Of a stretch of 64,000 bases of DNA, positions 35,005 to 48,105 are shown one piece after another. Every line of letters begins with the position of its first letter. Position 1 is the first letter of the stretch. Below the pieces are notes generated by a model that saw only the letters and a list, made by a program, of their open reading frames with translations, was not told the DNA's origin and did no database searches. Source of the stretch: Paratinospora sagittata (taxonomy: Eukaryota > Streptophyta > Magnoliopsida > Ranunculales > Menispermaceae); contig CM069605.1 of NCBI GenBank assembly GCA_035771175.1, positions 24,134,288 to 24,198,287 of the forward strand, read 5' to 3'. The translations under genes and the position numbers were made by a program.

Positions 35005-37441
35005 ATGGCTAGACAAAACGAAAGAGGTACTTATTTCTCAGGACAAGGAAACTCCACCAACCGACCACCACTGTTCAAGGGAGAAAACTATTCACACTAG
35101 GAAACTAAGATTAGTTTATCAGTCGAAGAGTTCAATAGAGTTAGTGCGTGTGAAACCACTAAGGAAATCGGAAAAAAGTTAGAAGTCACCCACGAAGGAA
35201 CTTTGCAAGTTAAAAATGCAAAGCTCCAACTGTTTGTCACACCCCGCGGATGTGATGGGTACCTCATCGAGCATACCCCAGCCACTATGATCCCATAATA
35301 TTGTCCCATCCTAGTACACAACCCACTCAACAGTGTCTAGTACCCCCGAGATCATTTGTCCACACTACTCATGAATAGTGCAGAGCCTCCCACGGATTCG
35401 AACATGGGGTTTTGACACACTTTATGACTGATTTTCAGTTGTGTGAACCATGTTATTTCCAGGTCTTGTGATTGATCTTGAACCAGTTTAGTCAATTGGA
35501 GAGTTTTGGTGATTGGATTGGCTAGGCTTAGCCAATCAAGAGTGAGTGTTCTTTTACTTTTGGATTATTTATATGTGGCATTGTAGTATAGCGATGTTTT
35601 AAATGCTTATGTATAATGGTATACATGTTTTAATATTCCATGAAATAAATTTGACCATAATTCATTGCGAAAACTAATTTTTTTGATAGTTTTTGACAAC
35701 TTTTAGTTGTGGGCCCAAGCTTGTCTATTTAAGACCAAAACGTAATTTTAGGCTTATTTGCTCATTTCTGAGCCAAAAAAGAGAGAAATGAGCTGGAGAG
35801 GATAAAAGGAGAGAAAACCTAGGGTTGGTAGATTTTGCTCAAAATCCCTAAGGTTTGCATGTTTTTCCTCATTGTTCTTCCTTTCAATCTCTTTGGTTCA
35901 TGCATACTAGTGTTGTTTTGATGCATGCATTTTGAAGGGGTAGTGGAAATCAAATGTTGTCCAAATGCTTTGCATGTTTGATATGTGTGTTTAGAGTGTG
36001 TTGGGTTTTATATCATTTTGAAGACTCTGGAATTTTATATTTGTAAAAAATTGGAGAAGTAATATTTTATTTCATTATGATCATGTTAGTTGGTTGTTAA
36101 GGATGTACTTTTATTTCTTTTTGGGGATTCGTATATGTATTCGAGAGCTGACGGGACATCGGTTGTACCCCGGAGGGTATACTCGAAGGTTCCAGTGCCG
36201 GTCATGACGTCACGTAGAGTGGGTCGTGACACTGTTAGTTGAAAAATATGAGACATATAGGATGAAGGAAACTGATTCGATAGCTGAGGCTATTGCTCGG
36301 TTTACAACAAGCATCAATGAGATGAAGAACCTAGGAAAAATCTATGACCAAAAAGAAACTGTTAAGTTTCTAAGAGGCCTACCCAGTGTGTGGGAACGCA
36401 AGGCCACAGCCATTGAAGAAGCCAAGAATCTGGCCGAATATACATTTGATGAGCTATGCGGTTCATTGATGGTTCATGAAATGAAGTTAAATGATAAGAT
36501 GAGCCCGGTCAGAGTTGAGGAAAAAGAAAAGAAATCTATTGCCCTCAATGTTGAAACTGATTTTGAAAATGATTCAGACTCAAAAGATGACATGGCTATG
36601 CTGTCTAGAAAGTTTAACAAGTTGCTTAGGAGAAAGAGCAAGAATAGCTCTTACTCAAGGTTTCACAAAGGAAAGAAACCTGAGTCTAAACCTGTAGAGT
36701 TAATTTGTTACGATTGTAACAAACCAGGTCACGTAAAGAGCGAATGTCCCACTAAATATAAGAAGAACACCAACTCTTACAGAAAAGACAAGAAAGTTCT
36801 CAAAGCCACATGGGATGATTCAAGCTCAAGCAAAGAAGAAGTGGATTCAGATCACACTACTGCATTGTGCTTAATGGCATGCACAAAGGTAAAAATTGAA
36901 CCTACTGATGAAATTTATGAGTTCAACATTCATATTCAAGAGCTTAAGTCAAAACTTAGTAAAGAGATTATGAATAATGAAAAACTTAAGTTTTGAAGAA
37001 GCTCTTGAGGAAATTGAATTCTAACAAGAAGAGCTAGATGGATTGTTCTTAGATAATGAACAACTTAAGAAAGTTGTTGGGAAGTTGAAAAATGAAAATG
37101 AAACTCTTAGAAAGGAAAAGGAAGACCTGAACTGCACATTGATTAAATTCACAAATGGTCAAAAGATATTTGACATAATGTTAGGATCACAAAGATGTGC
37201 ATTCGACAAGACTGGCTTAGGCTACACTCATGGGTCTAAACAAAAGAAGTGCGATATCGTACTGACCAAAAGACCAATATGCAACAAATGTCATAGGGAA
37301 GGTCATACAATACTTAGATGCAATGTCTTACGTAAAAAGAAAAGAAAATATGCATGGATTGAAAATTTTGTTCTTATTGATGCTAACATGCATGGACCCA
37401 AACAAGCATGGGTACCAAAGACAAAAATATTTTATGTTGTG
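35005..37441 (+). pseudogene. C1 gag (UBN2-type capsid, CCHC knuckle), broken by S1
   Basis: Start ATG 35005 (MARQNERGTYF), with FKGENYSH followed by a TAG at 35098 where Trp is usual. A part of the capsid seems deleted after that. EVTHEGTLQVK leads to the S1 insertion, and with S1 and one TSD removed the frame continues exactly into LLVEKYETYRMKE at 36237. The rest holds FLRGLPSVW and ATAIEEAKNL, then a CCHC zinc knuckle (CYDCNKPGHVKSEC, 36706-36747). The frame stops at 36996, shifts, and continues from 37043 as a Glu/Lys-rich coiled-coil-like segment and a second knuckle (CNKCHREGHTILRC, 37280-37321). A TAG at 37442 separates it from pol. Confidence 0.88.
35235..36231 (+). mobile_element. 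S1, rearranged gypsy LTR insertion in C1 gag (997 bp)
   Basis: TGTCACACCC...GGTCGTGACA with perfect CTGTT duplications at 35230-35234 and 36232-36236. Blocks match S4 in a different order: 35425-35665 matches 52090-52400, 35686-36003 matches 51127-51470, and the end (36120-36231) matches 53150-53259. The first 170 bp do not match the S4 start but resemble the arm of the foldback at 59835 (ATAATATTGTCCCATC, GAGATCATTTGTCC). It encodes nothing. Confidence 0.85.
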
Positions 37442-37444
37442 TAG

Positions 37445-38836
37445 ATGTGCAAAAATGAAGATATATGGTATCTAGACAGCGGTTGTTCAAGGCACATGTC
37501 TGGAGATAGATTTAACTTTCTGAGCCTTGAAAAGAAGAAAAGAGGAAAGGTCACCTTCGGAGACGACATCAAAGGTGACATTGAAGGCATCGAAACTATT
37601 GGTAACGATTTTCTATCCATATCTGATGTACTTTATGTTAAAGGGCTGAAGGTTAATCTCTTGAGCATAAGTCAATTATGTGACAAGGGTTATGACATTT
37701 CATTTGAAGCAAATAGGTGCATTGTCAAGCATGCTGATAAAACTGTTGCATTCATGGCATCTACAATTAAGAATGTGTATTGCACAAACTTTAATGACAT
37801 GAAGAAACAAAATGTAACATGTTTAAGTGTTATCTCTTGTAAGGATGCATGGCTATGGCATAAGAGATTAGCTCATGTTAATATGGATAACATATCTAGA
37901 ATTGTCAAACATGATCTTGCGAAGGATATTCCGAAAGGAACTTACTCAAATAACAAGGTATGTGAACCATGTCAACTTGGTAAGCATACCCGATCATCAT
38001 TTAAGGACAAAAGGCATCAATCAACCTCTAAAGCTCTCAAACTAATTCACATGGATCTTTTCGGACCAACCAAAACCAAAAGCTTAGATGGTAAATCATA
38101 TGTGTTTGTGATTGTTGATGACTTTACTCGATTCACATGGGTATTTCTATTAGCTCATAAATCTGATGCTTGTGAAACATTTATAAAATTCTGTAAGAGA
38201 GTCGAAAATGAAAAGGGTAAAAAAATCAACATAATTAGGAGTGATAGAGGTGGTGAATTTGTCAATAAAAATCTTGAAGAATTTTGTAACAATCAAGTTT
38301 ACACTCACCATCTATCATCTGTTAGGACACCACAGTAAAATAGTGCAGTTGAGAGAAAGAATAGAACTCTGGAGAAGATGTGTAGAACCATGCTCAATGA
38401 GTATAACACTGCAAATCATTTTTTGGGTGAAGCTATAAACACTGCCTGCTATGTGATGAACCGAGTTCTGATTAGAAAGGATTTGAATAAAACTTCATAT
38501 GAACTATGGAAGGGTAGAGCACCCAACATCACTTACTTTTGAGTATTCGGATGTAAATGTTTTATTCTTAATAATAAAGACAATATAGAAAAGTTTGAAC
38601 CTAAATCTGATATAGGAATATTCTTAGGATATTCTTATCACAGTAGAGCCTACAGAGTCTTCAACAAATCTAATCAAACAGTAGAAATATCAATTCATGT
38701 AAATTTTGATGAAAATGTTAATAAGAATAATCTTGAGGAAGAATTTAAACAATTAAATTTTGATGATGATGAACTCAAGACAACCAAGGTTATAGATCTT
38801 GAACCTGAACCATCTTTAGAATCTTCTAAAATTTCT
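37445..38836 (+). pseudogene. C1 pol, first half: protease and integrase
   Basis: In the same frame as the preceding Gag end. Protease: WYLDSGCSRHMSG, with active-site Asp codon at 37475. The gag-pre-integrase segment (WHKRLAHVNMDNI) follows, then the CEPCQLGKHTRSSF zinc finger. In the core the first Asp is in IHMDLFGP and the second in RSDRGGEF. The Glu in AVERKN comes after a TAA at 38336. A TGA at 38540 lies before VFGCKCF. The region then runs to SKISRL at 38836, where S2 is inserted. All catalytic residues are present; two stops disable translation. These enzymes would process the polyprotein and insert the cDNA. Confidence 0.9.
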
Positions 38837-38841
38837 AGACT

Positions 38842-41810
38842 TGTGGCGACCCCGCACCCCGGACCACCAACCCCGCAAGGAATTGTGTGCGGAATGCCGG
38901 GGCGGGACGCCCGGCGTAGGCATCTCCAACCACTTCTCAACCTCCGCGAGGTGGTTGAGACCCTACGAGCCTTATCCCAAACAACGACATAATATAAAAA
39001 GGTATTAAACAAAACTACCAACCGTATTAATCATCCAAGACAAGAGATACTCCATAAAAATGAACCATAAATAAAATCTTCATAATCCCTACAGTCCATC
39101 AAGATTGACATACACATAAAGTCCAAAACTAAGGGTAACAAAAAACCATCATATGTCCACATGGTCTATCTAACAAGTCCCAACTCACCCATACAACAAT
39201 GTGGTAAGTGTTACAATTACATAGCCCAAAATATAATACATCATAATTTAAAACACAGTTCAATCAAAATGCCTCTCAACTCACATCGAGGCCTTGGATT
39301 CTCTCGCCGGCAAGGCCCTGAAGATATGACTACTCTTTTTCCCTTATTCAGGACAGGAGGACCTGAAAGAGGAAAATGAGGGTAAGCCAACGGTGCCCAG
39401 TGAATAGAATTCAAATATGCTATCAATACTCATCAATAAATATCATGTATGCATGTCAATGTGTAACATGATTAAAAGCTCATAACATATAGATATCAAA
39501 GCATTTATAATAAGTTCGATGCAAGTAAAAGCTTATCAATTTGGATCCACATTCCACATGCATTGGGGTTACTAGTGCAAGTCTATTTCACCGTACCGTT
39601 CTCATCCCCAAATATTTCCTTTTTAAAACCTTCCTATGACAAGGTTAAGCCCCCCTATTAGCCAGATAGACGGGCCCAACCAAAGCCATAAGGTTTTCTC
39701 AAATCAATGCATCATTCAAAACATTAGGACACATTCATGCTTTCAACATACAATATATATAAGTGATATGATGAAATAAAAGATATAATCATAAATGAAG
39801 TCTACTCAGAACCAAGCCTCGCGAGAGTATCTAACCACACACGGACACCAAACCGAATCAACCCAATCAAGGTCCTGAAACATTTGTCAATATCCAACCA
39901 TACATCAATTCCTATGCTCAATCACATAGACATTACACATCAACTCTAAATCAGCCCACATATAGACAATAGGCCTAAATCCCATCTAATCCCGCCATTC
40001 AACTCAAATCACATGACTTAGGCCTCTAATGCATAGTTCTCATTCATAAACCATTCTATTAATCAAAAATACTGATTTTCAATTCCTTAGGCATAAACAT
40101 GCTCAAATTGGGCCATTTGATCACAAGTAGGCATAACCCATAATATGGTCACAACCACCAAATCAGTAGCATAATCAACCCTAATCATGCTTAATTAAAC
40201 ATAAGTTGCATCGATTCAATGATTCTAGGCCAAAAGCATTAAAAGCCCTAAAATATGAAATTTTCCATACTTAGGCCATATTGCCGATTTACACTAGGTC
40301 ACCATGTTCAGCCATGTATATCACTGATTTTGCATCATGTGTTCATCAACAATGGCAACTAGGTCAACATAGTTGACATGCAAGCTATTTGGAAAGGTCT
40401 AAGTTCATATTCTAAATTTAGGTTTAATACAAGCAACCCTACCAATTCTTCATTTAATATTCGGTTCAGATGTATCAATCTACCAACAGAAATATATAAT
40501 CACAAAATCAACCGTACTGATTGAAGTATGTTAAGAAACAAACCTTCTGTCCACAAATCAGCTCAATCCAGCGGTGGACCGAAAAGATAAGTCTCTTTGA
40601 TGAACAAGTTTCTAATCAGACAATTTCTCCTTTCCTGCTGCAAATACCCAAACCCAGATGACTATATCACACACAATACTTAAACCATAAACCTCTCCAC
40701 CATTCATAATGCAGAAAGATCAGTTGGAAGCCACATTCCCAAATATCATATGCATCCAATGGTAAATTTAGGAGATCTATTTGTTTGATCTAAACTGCGC
40801 GAGAAATCCAAACTTTCCGACCAGCTTTGTTTGAGAGGTTATATCTCTTAGACGAAAACTCTAATCAAGATCTCCACCGAGCAGAATGAATACCCATAAG
40901 ATACGAACGTTCTGACAAAGTTTGAGCTCAATCTGACCACATAGTACCAAGATCCAGCTCTTTGATGAAAACGTTGCTGAGACTTTCCTCAAAGCAACTC
41001 CCTCTTTCTTTCTCTTCTTTTTTCCTTTCTCTTCTTTTTTCCTTTCTCTCCACTCATCTCACCCTCTAGGACGTCTTTGGGGAAGAGAAGTAGGGCATGG
41101 GACACTTGTCCACTCTCATGCACCAACCTTGACATGTGTTGGAGAGGAGAAATGGGGCATGGGACACTTGTCCATTTTCATGCACCAACTTGACATGTAT
41201 TGGAAAAGAGAAATGGGGCATGGGACACTTGTCCATTCTCATGCACCAACTTGACATGTGTTGGTCTCATGCACCAATTTGACATGTGTTGGAGAAGAAA
41301 AATGGGTCATGGGACACTTGTCCATTCTCATGCACCAACTTGACATGTGTTGGTCTCATGCACCAACTTGACATGTGGTGGAGAAAAGAAATGGGACATG
41401 GGACACTTGTCCATTCTCATGCACCAATTTGACATGTGTTGGCCTCATACTACCCATACCAACCACATGTACTTTAACCAATCTTATGCTTGCAAGTATT
41501 TTAAATGTCCAATCCATCTAATACACCAAATATTTTATTCTCATTAATCTTTTTATTCAATCAATCCTAACCCATATCAATTCATGGTTTAATGGGCCCA
41601 TGCATAAATTATAACATATGCATTATACTTTAATTTAACATGACCCATATACAATTTATAATGTACATATTTATATACATTATCAAGCATCAAATATACA
41701 AACATTAAACAACCATCAAACAAACACCAAACATATCAAGGCAACACATAGAGTTTGGGCAAAATGCAATTGGGTTATGGGCTAGATGAAATAATTTTCG
41801 AGGCGTCACA
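38842..41810 (-). mobile_element. S2, solo gypsy LTR in C1 pol (2969 bp)
   Basis: Bounded by perfect AGACT duplications (38837-38841 and 41811-41815). Read on the minus strand it starts TGTGACGCCTCGAAAA and ends GGTCGCCACA, typical LTR ends. The reverse complement of the LTR motif TTCACTGGGCACCGTTGG...CTCTTTCAGGT is at about 39360-39405, in the same orientation. No internal domain, primer site or polypurine tract is present, so it is a solo LTR left by LTR-LTR recombination. Removing it with one TSD restores the C1 pol frame. Confidence 0.9.
41093..41447. repeat. Minisatellite in S2 (five units, 61-89 bp)
   Basis: The unit GGGCATGGGACACTTGTCCA...TGCACCAACTTGACATGTG starts at 41093, 41155, 41216, 41304 and 41393. 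The longer units carry an extra 27-bp copy of the CTCATGCACCAACTTGACATG part. The related LTR S3 has a single unit at about 46646-46710, so the expansion is specific to S2. Confidence 0.92.
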
Positions 41811-41815
41811 AGACT

Positions 41816-43454
41816 GCTTCAAGGTCTTTCCCAAGATCAAATTTCAGGAGATCCACAAAAAGGTGTATCCACTAGAGCTTCAATTCAAAAAGATCAAGAG
41901 CTTGTTGCTTTTGTATCACAATTTGAACCAATTAAAGTGGAAGAGGCACAAAAAAATGAAAATTGGATTCTTGCTATGCAAGAAGAACTAAGACACTTTG
42001 TGCGAAACAAAATATGGGAATTAGTTCCTAAACCATTTGATCAATTTGTTATAGGAACCAGATGGATCTTTAGAAACGAAAAAAATGAACAAGGTATCAT
42101 TGTCCAAAATAAGGCTAGATTGGTTGCACAAGGGTACAACCAAGAAGAAGGCATAGACTTCGAAGAAGCCTTTGCCCCAGTAGCAAGATTACAGGCAATA
42201 AGAATGTTACTTGGCTATGCTTGTTACAAGGATTTTTCCTTATTCCAAATGGATGTAAAGAGTGCTTTTCTGAAAGGATACATCAACGAAAAGGTATATG
42301 TGGAACAACCTCCAGGGTTTGAGGATGCTCAAGACCCGGAATATGTGTTCAAGCTCCACAAAGCCTTATATGGATTAAGACAACCTCCAAGAGCTTGGTA
42401 TGATCAACTGAGTTCATTTCTTTTAGATCATAAGTTTCAAAAAGGAAAACTTGATCCAACTTTGTTTGTCAAACACCACAATGATAATATGCTTATTGTT
42501 GAAATATATGTGGACGATATCATTTTTGGTGCATCAATTAAAGAACCGTGTGATAAGTTTTCAAAATTAATGCAGAAGGAATTTGCAATGAGTATGATGA
42601 GAGAACTTACATACTTTCTCGGCTTACAAATTAAGCAAATGCCGAAAGGCACCTTCATAAGTCAATCAAAGTATGCTAAGGAAATGGTAAAAAAGTTTCA
42701 AATGCATAATTTGAAATCGATTGATACTCCATGTACCTCTGCAATCAAATTAGATAAGGATGAAAAAAGTAAATCAATTGATTCAAAACTTTATAGAAGC
42801 ATGATTGAAAGTCTTTTGTACCTAACAGCAAGTCGACCTGACATCATGTTCAGTGTCTGTCTTTGTGCAAGATTTCAATCTGACCCTAAAGAATCTCATT
42901 TAAAATGTGTCAAACAAATATTCAGATACATAAATGGCACAATAAAGTTAGGAATTTGGTATTCCAAAGGTACTACTTTTGATCTCAGAAGTTATGTGGA
43001 CTTCGACTATGCCGGTAGTCTAACTGATAGGAAAAGTACATCTGAATTTTGTCACTTTCTTGGAAATTCTTTGATTTCTTGGTTTTGCAAGAAACAACAT
43101 TCCGTGGCATTATCCACAGTTGAAGCAGAATATGTTGCAGTTGGAAGTTGATGTTCTCAGGTTCTTTACATGAAACAACTTTAAGATTATCAAATATTTA
43201 TTCAATGTGTTGAAATTTTGTGTGATAATACTAGTGCTATTAACATATCTAAAAATCCTGTATTGCTTTCCCGAACTAAGCATATTCAAATAAGACATCA
43301 CTTTTTATGGGATCATGTGCAAAATGAAGAAGTCATATTATCTCATATTGGCACCAATGAACAACTGGCTGAGATATTTACTAAAGCCTAACCAAAAAAC
43401 CAGTTTGTTCATATTCACAAAGAGCTAGGGATGTTCTCTGAGACCGATCTGTGA
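41816..43454 (+). pseudogene. C1 pol, second half: reverse transcriptase and RNase H
   Basis: The frame resumes after S2 and is open to a TGA at 43149. RT runs from [12 protein letters not shown] with [32 protein letters not shown] and the active site YVDD (42507-42518). RNase H follows, with the Asp in DFDYAGS and [12 protein letters not shown]. The last 100 codons (to about 43454) are readable after three stops, with NTSAINISKNP and SRTKHIQIRHHF. Length and order are those of copia. The 43455-43724 stretch to the polypurine tract has no gene. Confidence 0.92.
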
Positions 43455-43724
43455 TACTTAGATGCTTACCTCTATATGGGGAGGTATATTTCATGCTACT
43501 TTACTCTTTTTGATATTTCAAAAGGGGGAGAAAGTACTATCATTGAAGCATCATATACTCAGGGGTAGTTTAACACTAAGGGGGAGTCTTAGTGATATTT
43601 TAAGTGCATTCCTTGGTAACACTCATATCATATGAAACAAGGAACATTAGTACTGCATTTCATGCATACACACATCATTTTATTAGCTTGCTTCAAAGCC
43701 TACAGTAATGTGTTTGAAATCATC

Positions 43725-43738
43725 AAAAAGAGGGAGAT
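43725..43738 (+). other. C1 polypurine tract
   Basis: AAAAAGAGGGAGAT immediately before the TGTTGAAC start of the 3' LTR. Confidence 0.85.
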
Positions 43739-44200
43739 TGTTGAACAAATTATCCCCATGTTCCTTACGAGAATATGTCCCTATTATGAAAGATTTTGAT
43801 GATTACAAAACTACATTTTGTTTATGATATTACTGCACATATGACATATCTAATCTTACTTGAAGGTTTCAAAGATTCAATGATGCGTGGCAAACATATT
43901 AAAAGATCTTCTTGAAGACCATGATTGTTCGAAAATGTTTAGTTGTATGATTAGATTATGATAAGTTGTAGGACCTTTTATGTCATGTGATTCAGCAATA
44001 TGCATGCCTGCATGTTTTAATCAATCGGTAGCATATTCGATTCAATCCGGCTACATTGTGTTTTATCGAGAAATACAATAAAAACACTTTTATAAAGTCT
44101 TTCAGGAAGCTAATGTTTTAGCAGCACCCTCTTGTACTTGATGAGTCAGGACGCTGATAAAATATTAGGAAGCTCAAGGTTGAATTGAACTGATTAATAA

Positions 44201-47200
44201 GGACGCTTACTTCTTAGTAGCAACCTTTCTTTTATCAACCTTTGAAAATGTCAGGACGCTGACTTAGTTTCAGCTCGTTGAAAGTTTTTTTTGTCTTTAA
44301 GTGATTTCTATTTTTAAGGACGCTCATAAGTTATAAGTTGAATAAATTATCAGGACGCTACTTGTGGCGACCCCGCACCCCGGACCACCAACCCCGCAGG
44401 GAATGGCGTGCGGAATGCCGGGGCGGGACGCCCGGCGTAGGCATCTCCGACCACTCCTCAACTCCCGTGAAGTGGTTGAGACCCTACGAGCCTTATTTCA
44501 AACAACGACATAATATCAAAAGTTACTAAACAAAACTACCAACCGTATTAATCATCCAAGACAAGAGATAATCCATAAAAATGAACCACAAATAAAATCA
44601 TAATCCCTACAGTCCATTAAAATTGACATACACATAAAGTCCAAAATTGTGGGTACAAATAAAAACCGTCATATGCCCACATGGTCTATTTAACAAGTCT
44701 CAACTCACCCATACTACAATGTGGTAAGTGTTATAATTACATAATCCAAAATATAATACTTCATAATTTAAAACACAGTTCAATCAAAATGCCTCTCAAC
44801 TCACATCGAGGCCTTGGATTCTCTCGCAGGCAAGGCCCTCAAGATATGACTACTCCTTTGCCCTTATTCGGGATAGAAGGACCTGAAAGAGGAAAATGAG
44901 GGTGAGCCAACGGTGCCCAGTGAATAGAATTCAAATATGCTATCAATACTCATCAATAAACATCATGTATGCATGTCAATGCGAAGCATGATTAAAAGCT
45001 CATAACATATAGATATCAAGCATTTATAATAAGTTCGATGCAAGTAAAAGCTTATCAATTTGGATCCACATTCCACATGCATTGGGGTTACTAGTGCACG
45101 TCCATTTCACCGTACCGTTGACCCCAATCATGTTTTTTTGGGGTTACTAGTGCACGTCTATTTCACCGTACCGTTGACCCCAATCATTTCCTTTTTAAAA
45201 CCCTCCTATGACAAGGTTAAGTCTCCCTATTAGCCAGATAGATGGGCCCAACCAAAGTCATAAGGTTTTCTCAAATCAATGCATCATTCAAAACGTTAGA
45301 ACACATTCATGCTTTCAACATACAATATGTATAAGTGATATGATGACATAAAAGATATAATCATAAATGAAGTCTACTCACAACCAAGTCTCGCGAGAGT
45401 ATTTAACCACACACGACCACCAAACCGAATCAACCCAATCAAGATCCTACCATACATTAATTTCTATGCTCAATCACATAGACATTACACATCAACTCTA
45501 AATCAGCCCACATATAGACAATAGACCGAAATCCCATCTAATCCCATCATTCAACTCAAATCACATGACTTAGGCCTCTAATGCATAGTTCTCATTCATA
45601 AACCATTCTATTAATCAAAAATACTGATTTTCAATTCTTTAGGCATAAACATGCCCAAATTGGGTCACTTGATCACAAGTAGGCCTAACCCATGATATGG
45701 TCACAACCACCAAATCAGTAGCATAATCAACCCTAATCATGCTTAATTAAACATAAGTTGCCTCAATTCAATGATTCTAGGCCAAAAGCATCAAAAGCCC
45801 AAAAATATGAAAATTTCCATACTTAGGCCATATTGCCGATTTACACTAGGTCACCATGCTCAGCCATGTATATCACTGATTTTGCATCATGGGTTCATCA
45901 ACAATGACAACTAGGTCAACATAGTTGATATGCAAGCTATTTGGAAAGGTCTAAGTTCATATTCTAAATTTAGGTCTAATACAAGCAACCCTACCAATTC
46001 TTCATTTAATATTCTGTTCAGATGTATCAATCTACAAACAAAAATATGTAATCACAAAATCAACCGTACAGATTGAATTATGTGAAGAAGCAAACCTTCT
46101 GTCCAAATATCAGCCCAATCCAACGGTGGACAGAAAAGATAAGTATCTTTGATGAATAAGTCTCTCATCAGACAATTTCTCCTTTCCTGCCGCAAATACT
46201 CGAACTTAGATGACTATATCACACAACATACTTAACTCATAAACATCTCCACCGTACAGAATGTAGAAATATCCGTTGTAAACTACATACCCAAAGTTGA
46301 TATCCATCCAACGGTAGATTGAGGAGATCTATAAGTGTGAGCGAAATGGCGCAAGAAATCCAGACTTTCCGACCAGCTTTGTTTGAGAGGTTAGATCTCT
46401 TAGACGAAACCTCTAATCAAGATCTCCACCGTTTTGAATGCCGAACCATAAGCTACGAACTTGCTAACAAAATTTGAACTCAATCTGACCATATATCCCG
46501 AAGATCCAGCACTTTGATGAAAATGTTGCAGAGATTTTCCTCAAGCAACTCCTTCTTTCTTTCTCTTCTTCTTTCCTTTCTCTTCTTTTCTTTTATTTTT
46601 TTCCTTTCTCTCCACTCACTTCACTTTCTAGCACTTCCTTGGAGAAGAGAAGTGGGCATGGGACACTTGTCCACTTTCATGCACCAACCTTCATATGTGT
46701 TGGTCTCATACTACCCATACCAACCACATGTACTTTAACTAATCTCATGCTTCCATGTATTTTAAATGTCCAATCCATTTAATACACCAAATTTTCATTC
46801 TTATTTATCCTTTTATTCAATCAATCCTAACCCATATCAATTCATGGTTTAATGGACCCATGCATAAATAATAACATATGCATTATACTTTAATTTAACA
46901 TGACCCATATACAATTTATAATGCACATATTTATATACATTATCAAGCATCAACTATACAAACATTAAACAACCATCAAACAAACACCAACCATATCAAG
47001 GCAACACATAGAGTTTGGGCAAAGTGCAATTGGGTTATGGGCTATATGAAATAATTTTCGGGGCGTCACATTACTTGTGTAGGAGAGCCCCCATCTTTAG
47101 AATCAACTTAAATAACTTTTAGGATACTTACCGTCCGTCAGCGCACTTAACATTGTTTTAAAACTATTTTTTAAAGTTCAGAACACTTACTCTTTAGTAG

Positions 47201-48105
47201 CGCCCTCGTGTGTCAAATGTTTTAAAACAAAGCAAGACACTTACTGCGAAGTAGCGCCCTCACGATTTGAGTCGTTCAATTGTCAAAGTAAGTTAGGACG
47301 CTTACTATTCAGTAGCGCCCTCACTTCATTGTTCAGTAGGACGCTGATGTTCTATGAGCACCCTCAAAGGAACAGAAAGACAAAAAATATATTTTTGTCG
47401 TTCTGACATTACTGTTATTTCTGTTAACTTTTTTAGAAACGGACAAATACTTTTTTAGAACTTTTTAGAATCGTACAACTTTTTCAGAACTTTTTAAACG
47501 TTCTAAAACTTCGTCAGAACATTCCTCTTTCATAAAAGGACGCTTACTTCTTAGTAGCAACCTTTATTTTATCAACCTTTGAGAATGTCAGGACGCTGAC
47601 TTAGTTTCAGCTCGCTAAAAGTTCTTTTTGTCTTTAAGTGATTTCTATTTTTAAGGACACTCATAAGTTATAAGTTGAATAAATTATCAAGACACTACTT
47701 GTGTAGGAGTGCCCTCATCTTTAGAACCAACTTAAATAACTTTCAGGATGCTTATCGTCTGTCAGCACACTTAACATTGTTTTAAAACTATTTTTTTAAG
47801 TTTAGGACGCTTATTCTTGAGTAGCCCCCTCACGATTTGAGTCATTCAATTGTCAAAGTAAGTCAGAACACTTACTATTCAATAGTGCCCGCACTTCATT
47901 GTTTAGTAGGACGCTGATGTTCTATGAGCGCCCTCAAAGGAACAAAATGACAAAAAAGATATTTTTGTTGTTCTAACATTACTGCTATTTCTTTTAACTT
48001 TTGAGAAACGTGCGAAAACTTTTTCAAAACTTTTCAGAATCATACAACAACTTTTTTAGAACTTTTTAAACGTTCAAAAACTTCTTCAGAACATTCCTCT
48101 TTCAT
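44201..48105 (+). repeat. 624-bp tandem duplication in C1 3' LTR, first copy split by S3
   Basis: GGACGCTTACTTCTTAGTAG begins both at 44201 and at 47538. Allowing for S3 and its TSD the period is 624 bp. The copies follow each other closely to about 47537 and 48105. Each holds a series of GGACGCT...AGCGCCCTC pairs about 40-70 bp apart. S3 is only in the first copy, so the duplication is older than S3. Confidence 0.85.
44363..47070 (-). mobile_element. S3, solo gypsy LTR in C1 3' LTR (2708 bp)
   Basis: Same family as S2 over its whole length. The minus strand starts TGTGACGCCCCGAAAA and ends GGTCGCCACA. Flanks CTACT (44358-44362) and TTACT (47071-47075) differ at one base. A second copy of a CACGTCYATTTCACCGTACC segment is present near 45090-45180. 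It has no internal domain. Confidence 0.9.

Noticed and set aside
41066..41257. Cys/His/Pro-rich minus-strand frame as a small secreted peptide
   Set aside because: It is a translation of the S2 minisatellite.
38842..41810. S2 and S3 as DNA transposons, because TGTGGCGACCCCG and TGTGACGCCCCG look like terminal inverted repeats
   Set aside because: The resemblance is limited to about a dozen bases, the ends are TG...CA, the TSD is 5 bp, and the interior carries the gypsy LTR motif in one orientation. A solo LTR explains all of this.
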